Below are positions 1-9,125 of a stretch of DNA of 36,763 nucleotides, one piece after another. Each line of letters starts with the position of its first letter. The first letter of the stretch is position 1. Both the position numbers and the translations under genes were made by a program. The notes beneath the pieces are model-generated. The model did not search any database. It was not told where the DNA came from and worked only from the letters and a program-made list of their open reading frames with translations. This DNA is from Myxococcales bacterium (GTDB lineage Bacteria; Myxococcota_A; Polyangia; Nannocystales; Nannocystaceae), in the NCBI GenBank assembly GCA_014240065.1, contig JAAZXR010000014.1, positions 1 through 36,763 of the forward strand. Reading direction: 5' to 3'.

Positions 1-510
<510 letters not shown>

Positions 511-582
511 CCCGACGGCGCTTGTCCTCCACTGCGCTCGTCCGAGGACGCAGCGCGCCGCGCCGAACGCTGCCCGGCGCAG

Positions 583-2484
583 CTAGTCTTCTGGATCTTC
601 CGGGGCGTTCGGGGCCGGCGCGCTCGGGGCCGGCGCGCTCGGGGCCGGCGCGCTCGGGGCCGGCGCGCTCGGAAGATCGTCGAGCAACGAGGCCCAGGAA
701 GGGACCGATGGCGCTGCGACCGGCGGCGCTGGAACCGGCGGCGCTGCGACCGGCGGCGCTGGAACCGGCGGCGCTGGAACCGGCGGCGCTGCGACCGGCG
801 GCGCTGCGACCGGCGGCGCTGGAAAGTCGGGAAGCGGAGCCGCCACCTTCGAAGGAGGGCTTGCGCCCCCCGCGGCGGGCCGCTTCGCCCGCGCCGGAGC
901 TTCCAATTTCGGGAGCTTCGCCGGCGCGACCGCTGCGGGTTTCAGGGGGCCGACCGCGGGCTTCAAGTCAGACGAAATGGGCTCCGCAGGCGTGGAATCC
1001 CCCGAGCCTTTCGCGCCAAGAGGATTCGCCAACGCGGCGGAGAACGGTGAGTTCACCGCTGGCGCCGGAGGCTTGTCCGCGCTTGAGGACGGTGCGGCTG
1101 CCGCGGAAGCTTTTGCCGCCCGCAACGGAGGCAGCCCCGCGAGGACACCGCCGCCCGATTGCCCGCCCATCTTGGGTCGCGTGCCCGCCGGGGTCGAAGG
1201 CTTCGCCGCCTCCGTGTCGTCGGCGATCTTCTTCAGCGACGGCAGCGACGGCAGCGACGGCAGCGACGGCAGCGACGGCGTAGGCGGCTTGAGCGGACGA
1301 GCCTCCGGCCCGATGGGAGCCTGCCCGACCGGGCCCCGCGCCTCGGCGGTCACTGGAGAGGACACCGCGCGCTCCGAAAGCGCCGCTTGTCGCGCCGCGT
1401 GCTTGGCGGCCTTCGCCTGGGCTTTCGCCTCCTGCCGCTCGCGTCGCCGCGCCTCTTTTTTTACGCGCTTGTCAGACTTCGACCGCTTGCCCTTCGTCCG
1501 CTTCGCCGGAGTTTGCGCCGTCGGAGCCGCGGGCGACGCGGACGCCTCGTCACGGGGGCCGGCCGTCTCTTGGCCCGCCTGCTGCTGGCCCGCCTGCTGC
1601 TGTCGCGCCGCTTTTTCTCGCGTCTTGAGCTCGCCGCGTAAGCTCTTGCGCGCGCGCTTCACCAGCGCGCGAACCACCGGATCCCCATCTCTCTCGTGAT
1701 CGGAGAGCCGCTCAAAACAACCGATGGCTCCATCGATGTCCCCTTCGCGATGCAGCGCGAGGCTCTTCGCCGCGAGGGCGCGCGGATGCGATGCGAGCGC
1801 GCCCTCGAGCGCCTCAAGATCCTCCACCACCTGCTTCATCGAGCCGGGATCCGAGAGCTTCGCGATGGCCAAGTCGAGTCGCACTTGCGGATCGAAGTCT
1901 TTGAGATCGCCGAGATCGTGGAGGCGGGAGAGCGCCTCCTTGTGATCGCCCGCCATGACGAGGGCGTGGGCTTGGGCCGCCTGCATCGAGCGCGACACCT
2001 CCGTCGCGACGCTCGCTTGCGCGGCGCGGGCGTAGGCCGCCGCGGCCGCCCGAAAATCACCGATCCTCAGCTGCAAGCGGCCCTCCATCAGCGGCGTGAA
2101 ATTCGCCGGTGCGAACCAATCGACGGCCTTGCGCTCGCGCAACGATCCCAGCAAAGTGCGAGCCGCGCCCGCGGTCGTGGTGTCGCGCACCTCGCCATCC
2201 AAGCGATGGAGCGGCCGCATCCCCATGGCACGGGAGAGAAACCAACCGGCGATCCCCGCCAGCGCGAAGCCCACCGCCACCCCGATTTGCGCCCGAGCGA
2301 TCCACGCCAGCAATAAACTGAACGCCGCGATGTTAAAGCTCAATAGACGGCCCTTGAGTGGCCGGGGCCCGCGGGTCCAAGACGAGGAGTCCACGCGGTC
2401 GTCAAACACAAGATCGATGGGGGCGCTCACAGGGTCGCCACTGTGCACCACTCCACGCGACGCCCGCAAGATCGACCGCGCCAT
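583..2484 (-). CDS. TPR membrane protein with Pro/Ala repeat tail
   Basis: A protein of 633 residues using the ATG at 2484, chosen because a GGGGGGAGA ribosome-binding sequence lies about 7 bases upstream; an in-frame start at 2520 lacks one. Two hydrophobic segments near residues 55-85 suggest a membrane anchor (IAAFSLLLAWIA, then VGFALAGIAGWFLS). Residues of roughly 125-280 look like TPR helices (e.g. GDFRAAAAAYARAAQ, GDIDGAIGCFERL). After about residue 290 the protein is low complexity: Gln/Ala, then Lys/Arg-rich, then LPS repeats, then PPVAA/PPVPA and APSAP repeats. Such tails are commonly flexible spacers. Function is not recognised; protein-protein scaffolding is inferred from the TPRs. 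It is divergent from the M48-like gene, with about 100 bases between starts. Confidence 0.75.
   Translation of the reverse strand: MARSILRASRGVVHSGDPVSAPIDLVFDDRVDSSSWTRGPRPLKGRLLSFNIAAFSLLLAWIARAQIGVAVGFALAGIAGWFLSRAMGMRPLHRLDGEVRDTTTAGAARTLLGSLRERKAVDWFAPANFTPLMEGRLQLRIGDFRAAAAAYARAAQASVATEVSRSMQAAQAHALVMAGDHKEALSRLHDLGDLKDFDPQVRLDLAIAKLSDPGSMKQVVEDLEALEGALASHPRALAAKSLALHREGDIDGAIGCFERLSDHERDGDPVVRALVKRARKSLRGELKTREKAARQQQAGQQQAGQETAGPRDEASASPAAPTAQTPAKRTKGKRSKSDKRVKKEARRRERQEAKAQAKAAKHAARQAALSERAVSSPVTAEARGPVGQAPIGPEARPLKPPTPSLPSLPSLPSLPSLKKIADDTEAAKPSTPAGTRPKMGGQSGGGVLAGLPPLRAAKASAAAAPSSSADKPPAPAVNSPFSAALANPLGAKGSGDSTPAEPISSDLKPAVGPLKPAAVAPAKLPKLEAPARAKRPAAGGASPPSKVAAPLPDFPAPPVAAPPVAAPPVPAPPVPAPPVAAPPVPAPPVAAPSVPSWASLLDDLPSAPAPSAPAPSAPAPSAPAPNAPEDPED
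611..670. repeat. 15-bp tandem repeat, 4 copies
   Basis: Four perfect copies of GGGGCCGGCGCGCTC, encoding APSAP units at the C-terminus of the reverse-strand TPR protein. The exact identity of the copies suggests recent slippage expansion. Confidence 0.9.
721..825. repeat. 15-bp tandem repeat, 7 near-identical copies
   Basis: Seven copies of CGGCGGCGCTG followed by GAAC, CGAC or GAAA, encoding PPV-A/P-A units in the reverse-strand TPR protein. The two main variants alternate irregularly. Confidence 0.9.
1234..1278. repeat. 9-bp tandem repeat, 5 copies
   Basis: Five perfect copies of CAGCGACGG encode the LPS tripeptide repeat of the reverse-strand TPR protein. Confidence 0.9.
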
Positions 2485-2586
2485 GACAGTTCTCCCCCCA
2501 CGCTTGCTACACTGCTCCACAGCGGCGCCACCCCAACGCGCGGTTGTTCGCCCCCTAGGTCTTTTGCGCGGTTAGCGCGGTTCCCC

Positions 2587-3528
2587 ATGGACGCAACTCC
2601 CGAAAATTCTCCTGACGACCGCGACGACGAAAGCGACGAGGCCCGCGTCGTGGAGGGCCTCCTGCATCGTCGACACAACGCCGCGCACAAGGAGCGACGC
2701 GCCCGTGACGCCTACGCCTTCGGTGTCGACGTGCGGCGCACGCGATGGTTTCTTCAACACCGTCTGTTTGGCGCGGGTCTGCGGGCGGTGGAGCGGCGAT
2801 GGAAATCGGTGTGGGACGCGGTGCAACATGACAGCCTCGAGGACGAGGCCATCTGTCCTGCGCCGCTGCTGCGCGAGCTGGCCAGCTGCGTCAAGATCCT
2901 CGGCGCGCCCACCCCGACAGTCTCCTGCCTCAACGAGCGCGCCCACCTGTCGGGCGCGTGGCCAAGCGTGACCACCTTAGGGACGAGCCACGGCGACGTG
3001 CGCCATCTGTTGCTCGACCTGCGCGGACTTCAAGCCCTCTCCGATGTCGAGCGCCGCTTCGCGCTGGCGTCAGGGCTCGGCCACCTCCAATGCGACCACG
3101 CGGTGTTTTTCACGGCCGCGCTCGTGGCTCGACTCGAAGGCTCAAGCGTCGCATATCGCGGGCTCCAACGCGCCCTGCGCCCCGCGACGAAGCTCATGTG
3201 TTTTTCTGCGGATCGCGCGGCGCTCTTGTGCGGTGACGGGCTCGAGTCGACCATGGAGGGGCTCCGCCAACAAGTCGCGGAGAGCCGCAGCGCCAACACC
3301 CGCTGGCTCCCGCAGCCGTCCAGCTACGACCTGCGAGTGACCGCGCTGCGAGAGTTCTTTCGCAGCGATGTACACGCTCGCATCCTCAGCGCTCGCATGG
3401 TCAAGGCGAGCGGCGAGCGCTCCTCTCACGGAGGCGACGGCGTCGAGCCCAAGGCCCACGTCCCAGACGACGCGTGGTCGGTCGCGAGGATAGACCGCCG
3501 CCTCACCCGGAGGCTCGGCCTCCTCTAG
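2587..3528 (+). CDS. Degenerate M48-peptidase-like protein
   Basis: 313 residues from the ATG at 2587; the open frame extends further upstream, but this start precedes an Asp/Glu-rich acidic N-terminus and sits about 100 bases from the divergent gene. Around residues 130-215 the layout resembles M48 peptidases: a strand-like segment, then SGLGHLQCDH where the family has HExxHxxxxH, then MCFSADRAALL where the family has ExxADxxA. The first His and the Glu of the motif are replaced by Ser and Gly, and the third-ligand Glu by Cys, so a normal zinc protease activity is unlikely. It is the first gene of an apparent operon with two dynamin-like GTPase genes (15 bases to the next start). The family assignment is inference from motif layout only. 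Confidence 0.6.
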   Translation: MDATPENSPDDRDDESDEARVVEGLLHRRHNAAHKERRARDAYAFGVDVRRTRWFLQHRLFGAGLRAVERRWKSVWDAVQHDSLEDEAICPAPLLRELASCVKILGAPTPTVSCLNERAHLSGAWPSVTTLGTSHGDVRHLLLDLRGLQALSDVERRFALASGLGHLQCDHAVFFTAALVARLEGSSVAYRGLQRALRPATKLMCFSADRAALLCGDGLESTMEGLRQQVAESRSANTRWLPQPSSYDLRVTALREFFRSDVHARILSARMVKASGERSSHGGDGVEPKAHVPDDAWSVARIDRRLTRRLGLL

Positions 3529-3543
3529 CCCGCGAAGCACTTC

Positions 3544-5433
3544 ATGGCTACCGACGTCAGCACACCCCTCACGAGCGACGACTTCATCGCCGCCTTGACA
3601 GATCTCGCGCGCCGTCTCTCCAACGTCGCGAAGACCCTCGGGCTGCATGATGTCGCCCAGACGATCGAAGAGGATCGGCACCGGAGGATCGATCAAGGGC
3701 GACTGCGCGTCGCCGTCATCGGGGAGATCAAACACGGCAAGAGCACCCTCATCAACGCGCTGCTTGGTCAAGATGTCTTGCCCGCCGGTGTCACGCCAAC
3801 CACCGGGGCGCTCGTCTCCGTGAGGCGGGGGGCCAAGACGCGGCGCCTCCGAATCCCCGCGAACGCTCGCGACGCCGACGTCCCGCTCGACGAGGCCACC
3901 TTTCGTGCGCTCGCGCGAGGATCCACGGGCGATGACGGAGCCGCCACCCACCAAGACGCCCTCCGCGTCGAGGTCAGCGGCGCTGAATTGCACGGTGACC
4001 TTGAGCTTATCGACACGCCGGGGCTCAACGACATCTCGAAATTTCGGAGCTTGGTCAGCCGCGACGAATTCCCGCGCGCCGACGTGCTCGTGATCGTCCT
4101 CGACGCGACGCAGGCCATGACCGCGAGCGAGCTCGCGTTGCTCGGCGAAGCCCTCGACGCCGTCGGCGGACTTCAGCGCACAGGCGCCACCTTGGAGGTG
4201 GTCATCAACCGCGTCGACTTGCTCGCGGAGGAGGACGTCGCGACGGTTGCGGATCACGTCTCCGCGAAACTGGCCGACATCTTGCCGCACAGACCGACCC
4301 CGTTCATGACGAACGCCCGCGGCGCCCTGCGAGCTCCCGACGATGAGAGCCTCGGAGTCCGCGATGTCGCCCGACTTCGAGAGCGCCTCGCGTTCTTGGC
4401 GGACTCGCGCGAGACCTTGCTACCGGCGCGCATGCGGAGCGCGCTCCTCAAGCACGCGCACCTGCTCGAGTATCACGCGGCCATCCACGCGCGATGTGTC
4501 GCGCTCGACTCGACCCAGCTTGAGGCGGAGCTTCGCGCCCTCGACCGGGCCGTCGTCGACGAGCTCCTGGATGAGGCGGCCCTTCATCAACGCATCAACA
4601 ACATGCGGGATCGATTAAAAGAGGACTTCCGCGCCTCGGTCGCTGAGCGCTTCGAGCAGCTTGGCGCGCGCGGGGCCAGGTATCTCGAAGGGGCAGACCT
4701 CCACGACCTGACCGACGCGTTCCCGGGCGCGCTCCGCACGGGGATCCTCGAAGCGGCGCTCGAGGAGTCGAAGCGACTGCGCGGCGCGCTCGACGACTTT
4801 TGCGACGAGCTCATCGCGACCCACAGCGACCTCGCATACCGCCGCGTCCTCGAGTCCAACCTCCGGCTCCGCTTCGAGACGCCGCCGATCTTCATCGAGC
4901 CGCCCTCGGTGTTCGTGGAGGCTGGCAGCCTCGCGCTCGGCTTGGGCGGTACGGTCATCATGTACTTCGGAGGGACCGTCCCCGGCATGCTCATGGCGGT
5001 CGCCTCCCCGCTCGCCTCCATGGTGCTCCGAGAGCGCGCGGTACAAGAGGCGCGGGCCCACTGCAAAGAGCGCATCCCCGCCGCCCTCGAGCTCGCCCAA
5101 GCCGCGCTCACCGGATCGCTCGAGCTCGTCATCGATCGTTACCTCCGCGCGCTCGGCGGCCACATCTCGCTCGCCCGCGACGAGCTTGGCCATCAACTGC
5201 AGGCGGTCCTTCAACACGCGCTAGAGGCCCAAGCTGACGCGGAGGCGGAACCCCCTTCACCGGAGCGCCGAGAGGACGCCCCCTTCCTCCAACCGAACCT
5301 CCGCAAGCGACAACTGCTCGACGAGGCCACGCGGTGTCGTGCGGAGGTCGCGAACGTCGCCGCCTCGCTCCACGCGCTGACCGAAGGCCCGGTGTCATCA
5401 TCGGTGTCGACGGAGCCGCGAACGCTCCACTAA
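3544..5433 (+). CDS. Dynamin-like GTPase
   Basis: 629 residues. G1 P-loop GEIKHGKS at 60-67, switch threonines in PTTG at about 85-88, G3 DTPG at 157-160 and G4 NRVD at 222-225 (the Lys of NKxD is Arg). The remainder is mostly helical with a hydrophobic Gly-rich segment at about 459-492 (LALGLGGTVIMYFGGTVPG and onward), in the place where bacterial dynamin-like proteins carry a membrane paddle or transmembrane hairpin. Bacterial dynamins bind and remodel membranes on GTP hydrolysis. The gene ends 4 bases before the start of a second dynamin-like gene, so the two are almost certainly co-transcribed and may form a hetero-oligomer, as known for other paired bacterial dynamins. Specific role unknown. 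Confidence 0.88.
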   Translation: MATDVSTPLTSDDFIAALTDLARRLSNVAKTLGLHDVAQTIEEDRHRRIDQGRLRVAVIGEIKHGKSTLINALLGQDVLPAGVTPTTGALVSVRRGAKTRRLRIPANARDADVPLDEATFRALARGSTGDDGAATHQDALRVEVSGAELHGDLELIDTPGLNDISKFRSLVSRDEFPRADVLVIVLDATQAMTASELALLGEALDAVGGLQRTGATLEVVINRVDLLAEEDVATVADHVSAKLADILPHRPTPFMTNARGALRAPDDESLGVRDVARLRERLAFLADSRETLLPARMRSALLKHAHLLEYHAAIHARCVALDSTQLEAELRALDRAVVDELLDEAALHQRINNMRDRLKEDFRASVAERFEQLGARGARYLEGADLHDLTDAFPGALRTGILEAALEESKRLRGALDDFCDELIATHSDLAYRRVLESNLRLRFETPPIFIEPPSVFVEAGSLALGLGGTVIMYFGGTVPGMLMAVASPLASMVLRERAVQEARAHCKERIPAALELAQAALTGSLELVIDRYLRALGGHISLARDELGHQLQAVLQHALEAQADAEAEPPSPERREDAPFLQPNLRKRQLLDEATRCRAEVANVAASLHALTEGPVSSSVSTEPRTLH

Positions 5434-5437
5434 CGTC

Positions 5438-8400
5438 ATGTCCACCAACGAAAAACCGGTCGGACCCCGCATCTCCGTCGGCGACGCTCTGGGAGGCATC
5501 GCCCGGCGCGTCGGTGAGTTTGTCTCTGGTGTCTCGGACTCCGTCACGCTCCCAGAGGTCGTGCGCGTGGCCCTCGCCGAGGGCGCCGCGCTCCAACAAC
5601 AAGGATCGTGTCTCGACGCGCGCGAGGTCTACCTCGCCGCGTTGCTCGAGCGACCCGACGAGCCGGTGTTGTCCCACGCGCTCGCGACTTGCTGGATGGA
5701 GGCGCGACTGTTCCATCAGCAACACTTCGAGGCGCCAGCATTTCCCACGGAAGATCCATCGCGCTGGGCCGCCATTCAGTCCCTCGTCGCCGCGGCGCAG
5801 GCCCACCACAACGGTGAGAGCGAGCGATGTCTCGAGCAGGTCCGCAAGGCGAGGCGCGCCCCCAAGATCAGCCCACGCGGCGTGCGACGCGTCGCGGATC
5901 GCTGCGCGCACCTCCTCGCCGCGCACGCCTACGCGTCGCTGGGAAGACCGCGACGCGCGGCGCACGAGGTGCTGTCGGCGCGAGGCACCGTCGACGATTC
6001 CACCAACCTCCACGTCCGCGCCGGCGTGCTCCGGCTGGGCGTCCACGTCATGATGGCCGAAGGCCGATACGAAGAGGCCGAGCACTGGGCCGCGGAGTTC
6101 GAACGAATCACCCACGGGGCGGCCCCGTTCGACCGAGATCTCCACGAGCTCCGCGCGCGGCTTTGTTCCGTGCGAGGAGATCACGGCAACGCCCTCGCCC
6201 TCGTGAATCTTAACAAGGCGGGCATCGACCCCTCCTCCGCCCAAGTACGGGTGGGGTTGTTGTCAGGGGATCCCGACCAAGCGCGCCGGATATCACTCGC
6301 GTACCTGCGCGGCGCCCCTGCGGATATTGATCGGCAACGGCTGTGGGCGTTGGCCCACCTCAAAGGCGCTGGTGGGGAAGACAACCCCCACGCGGGAGAC
6401 ATCCTCAAGGCCCTCTACGAGCGCGCCGCTAGCCTCCCCGTCGCCGCGCGCGCCCCCTACATTGACGAGTATGCCTTCGTCGCGTTGATGCTCGATCGCT
6501 GCGATCACGAGGCGCTCGGTACCTTGCTGAAAGGGCCCCCCTCGTCCGAGGAGACCGTGTTGGCGTCGTTGCGATCTTGCGATGAGGATCCATCGGCGCT
6601 CGACGAATGGGTGAGCCCTGGTCCGCCCGCGCGCCTGCGACGTCATCGAGAATTCGGCGGTCACCGAGGGCCCGACGAAGTGAGCCCGCTGCGAGATGGA
6701 CCGTCGCGTGCGCGGGTCCTCGCGACCCACCGCGCGCTGATCCTCGCGAAGTGGACGCTGGCCCGCGACCGACGTGAGGAGGCGGCCGAGCTGCTCGTTC
6801 GCGCGCTGATCGAAGATCCTAGCTCGCGACAGGCGGCCGCCATGCTCGGTGCCCTCTCTTCGAGTCAGGCGATCACCTCTCTCGAGCAGGCCCTTCGCGC
6901 GGCGACGGACGCCCTCGCGAAGATCCCTGCGAATATCGGCGGGCTCGAGGTCGGCGCCATCGACACCCATCTGCGGGCGGTCATGGCGGCACGCGAGCGA
7001 CTGGTCCGCCCCCTGACCATCGCGGTCATGGGCGAATTCTCCTCCGGGAAGAGCTCCCTGGTCAACGCGCTGTTTCGAGCCAAGGTCGCCCCGACCGGGG
7101 TCTTGCCCACCACCAGCACCATCAACATTTTTCGACGCGGCGACACCCCACGCGCGCGCGTCCATCGCCGTGACGGCACCGTCACGCTCCTCGATGAGTC
7201 GCAGATCGCCCCCTTCCTCCACACACTCGACGAGACGGGCGCCGCCCAAATCCGGTTCGTAGAAATTGAGCGAGCTGGCGAGGTCATCAAGAATGCCTCC
7301 ATCGTCGACACCCCCGGGCTCAACGCCCTCGACGCCTACCACGAGGAGGTCGCCCGAGAGTTTATCGACGAGGCCGACGCGATCGTCTGGGTGTTCTCGG
7401 CCACGCGGGGCGGGGCGGCCTCCGAGCGGGGCATGCTCGAAGAGCTCGAACGGAGCGGGCGGAAGGTGCTCGGTGTCCTCAACAAGGTCGACACCCTCAC
7501 TGGGGAGGAGCGATCAGAGCTCCTCAACTATCTGCAAACCCAACTCGGTGACGTCCTCGCCGCCCTCGTCCCGCTGTGCGCGACCGAGGCGGAGCGCTGG
7601 CGTATCGATGGGGCGGCGACCAGCGACGGGAGCGATCCCTTCGCGCCCGTGGAGGCGGCCCTCGACACGCACTTCCTCGTCCACGCGCGCGCGCTGAAGC
7701 GACGACTGACCTCACGCACGCTCTTGCGGGCGCTGGAGGCCGTGCGCGACTCGCTGCACCAGGTCATCGCGCAGCTTGAGCGAGAGCGACGACATGATGA
7801 CCCCCAGCCTGCGGACCGCGACGTCTCGGCCGCCCTCGAACGGTTCGCCGAGCGCTTGCGAGCGGCGCTGCTCGCCCAAGATGAATCGCTCACATTGGAG
7901 TGGCTCGCCTCAGGATTCTTGGAGAGGAGTCGAGGGAGCGCCGCGCCGCTCGACGTGGACGCCTCCTTCGCCTCGGATCACCTCGAGCAGGTCCTCAACG
8001 AGACGATTCGCGACACGCTCGTCATCTTCTCACGGGAAGGCGAGCTGGAGTTGACCCTCTCGGAGCACCTCGGCGCCCGCTTCTTGCCGTGGGCCGCGGG
8101 TCATATGGCGGCCCTGCGCGACGCGCGATCCCACGCGCACACCTTGGCGGAGGCGCAGCGCCGGGCGCCGGATGGCGAGGGGGCGATCCGATCATCGATC
8201 CGCGCGAACCTCGAGCCTGTCGCCGCCCGATGGAGGGATCAGATCCTCCGAATGCGTTCAGAGATCGAGGAGTCCGCGGCGGAGCAAGAGCGGCGGCAGC
8301 TGGCCACGGGCCGCGCCCTCGCCACCCGACTGCGAGCGGCGCACCTCGCCGAGATCGAGGCGCTGATCGGCTTCACACGGACACTCAGCGGCGACGGCGT

Positions 8401-8461
8401 CGGCGACGTGACGAGGGCCCAATCTGAAGCCGGTCGGTCGACCACCAAGGACGCCTCTTGA
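5438..8461 (+). CDS. TPR-dynamin-like GTPase fusion
   Basis: 1007 residues. The N-terminal half (about 40-490) is alpha-helical with TPR-like units, such as GSCLDAREVYLAALLERPDEP, GRYEEAEHWAAEFER and REEAAELLVRALIEDPSS. The GTPase domain follows: G1 GEFSSGKS at 531-538, PTTST switch I, G3 DTPGLNAL from about 625 and G4 NKVD at 682-685, all canonical. The C-terminal 300 residues are charged helical (stalk-like) with no clear transmembrane segment, unlike its upstream partner. This suggests a soluble partner recruited through TPR contacts to the membrane-binding dynamin encoded 4 bases upstream. Its stop (TGA at 8459-8461) overlaps the TTG start of rnhB, so rnhB is translationally coupled. Confidence 0.85.
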   Translation: MSTNEKPVGPRISVGDALGGIARRVGEFVSGVSDSVTLPEVVRVALAEGAALQQQGSCLDAREVYLAALLERPDEPVLSHALATCWMEARLFHQQHFEAPAFPTEDPSRWAAIQSLVAAAQAHHNGESERCLEQVRKARRAPKISPRGVRRVADRCAHLLAAHAYASLGRPRRAAHEVLSARGTVDDSTNLHVRAGVLRLGVHVMMAEGRYEEAEHWAAEFERITHGAAPFDRDLHELRARLCSVRGDHGNALALVNLNKAGIDPSSAQVRVGLLSGDPDQARRISLAYLRGAPADIDRQRLWALAHLKGAGGEDNPHAGDILKALYERAASLPVAARAPYIDEYAFVALMLDRCDHEALGTLLKGPPSSEETVLASLRSCDEDPSALDEWVSPGPPARLRRHREFGGHRGPDEVSPLRDGPSRARVLATHRALILAKWTLARDRREEAAELLVRALIEDPSSRQAAAMLGALSSSQAITSLEQALRAATDALAKIPANIGGLEVGAIDTHLRAVMAARERLVRPLTIAVMGEFSSGKSSLVNALFRAKVAPTGVLPTTSTINIFRRGDTPRARVHRRDGTVTLLDESQIAPFLHTLDETGAAQIRFVEIERAGEVIKNASIVDTPGLNALDAYHEEVAREFIDEADAIVWVFSATRGGAASERGMLEELERSGRKVLGVLNKVDTLTGEERSELLNYLQTQLGDVLAALVPLCATEAERWRIDGAATSDGSDPFAPVEAALDTHFLVHARALKRRLTSRTLLRALEAVRDSLHQVIAQLERERRHDDPQPADRDVSAALERFAERLRAALLAQDESLTLEWLASGFLERSRGSAAPLDVDASFASDHLEQVLNETIRDTLVIFSREGELELTLSEHLGARFLPWAAGHMAALRDARSHAHTLAEAQRRAPDGEGAIRSSIRANLEPVAARWRDQILRMRSEIEESAAEQERRQLATGRALATRLRAAHLAEIEALIGFTRTLSGDGVGDVTRAQSEAGRSTTKDAS

Positions 8462-9102
8462 TCCCCTCCGGTCCGCGCCCCCCCCTTCATTTTGGCGTCG
8501 ATGAGGCCGGTCGCGGTCCCGTGTTGGGGCCTATGGTCCTCGCCGCTGTCGGGCTCGACGCTCAAGGTGAGGCGACGTTGACGCAGCTCGGCGTCGCAGA
8601 CAGCAAGGCCTTCGGCTCGGGTCCGCGCGCGAAGGCTCGACGCGGCGCCCTCGCCGAGGAGGTCAACCGCGTCGCGGTGTGGACCGCCACTCGGGTCGCG
8701 ACACCCGAAGTCATCGACGCACGCGTCGCGCGTGGCGAGCTGAACGCGCTCGAGCGAGAGCTCGCTGTGTCCATGCTCGAGTCGGCACCGCTGAATTCGA
8801 GCGACACCATCATCTGCGACGGGACCCGGTTGTTTTCACCGCTGGAGCGGCAGTTTTCGGGGCTCCAGGCCCTCGACAAGGCGGAGTCAAAATCCACGAG
8901 CGTCGCCGCCGCCTCGATCCTCGCCAAGGTCCTTCGGGACGCCGCCTTCGAGCAGATCGCGGGGCGCTACGAGGCGTCGTACGGGCCGCTGAAGGGCGGC
9001 GGCTACCCCAACGCGGCCACCACCGCCTTCCTCGATTGGCACGTCGCCACGTTCGGTGAGCTCCCCCCAGAAACACGCAAAAGTTGGGGCCGCCGAGCCT
9101 GA
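8458..9102 (+). CDS. rnhB: Ribonuclease HII
   Basis: 214 residues. RNase HII cleaves the RNA strand of RNA-DNA hybrids and starts ribonucleotide excision. Visible motifs: VDEAGRGPVLGP (catalytic D15, E16), GVADSK (48-50), ICDGTRLF (D121), and KAESKSTSV..ASILAKVLRD at 141-161. The fourth metal-binding Asp (KGDS in E. coli, KADS in archaea) is Glu here (E143), a conservative change that still could bind metal. The KAxSK..SVAAASI wording is closer to archaeal/eukaryotic RNase H2 than to typical bacterial RnhB. The TTG start at 8458 overlaps the upstream stop and has AAGGA 6 bases upstream. It is oddly placed behind two dynamin genes. Confidence 0.9.
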   Translation: MIPSGPRPPLHFGVDEAGRGPVLGPMVLAAVGLDAQGEATLTQLGVADSKAFGSGPRAKARRGALAEEVNRVAVWTATRVATPEVIDARVARGELNALERELAVSMLESAPLNSSDTIICDGTRLFSPLERQFSGLQALDKAESKSTSVAAASILAKVLRDAAFEQIAGRYEASYGPLKGGGYPNAATTAFLDWHVATFGELPPETRKSWGRRA

Positions 9103-9125
9103 GTCGGCGGTCGCGACCGCGCTGC

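Noticed and set aside
522-1283. Open frame of 253 codons on the plus strand
   Set aside because: Repetitive Arg/Pro/Ala peptide that is the antisense shadow of the repeat tail of the reverse TPR protein.
3142-4290. Reverse-strand open frame of 382 codons
   Set aside because: Antisense to the dynamin-like gene; no family resemblance, explained by the high GC content.
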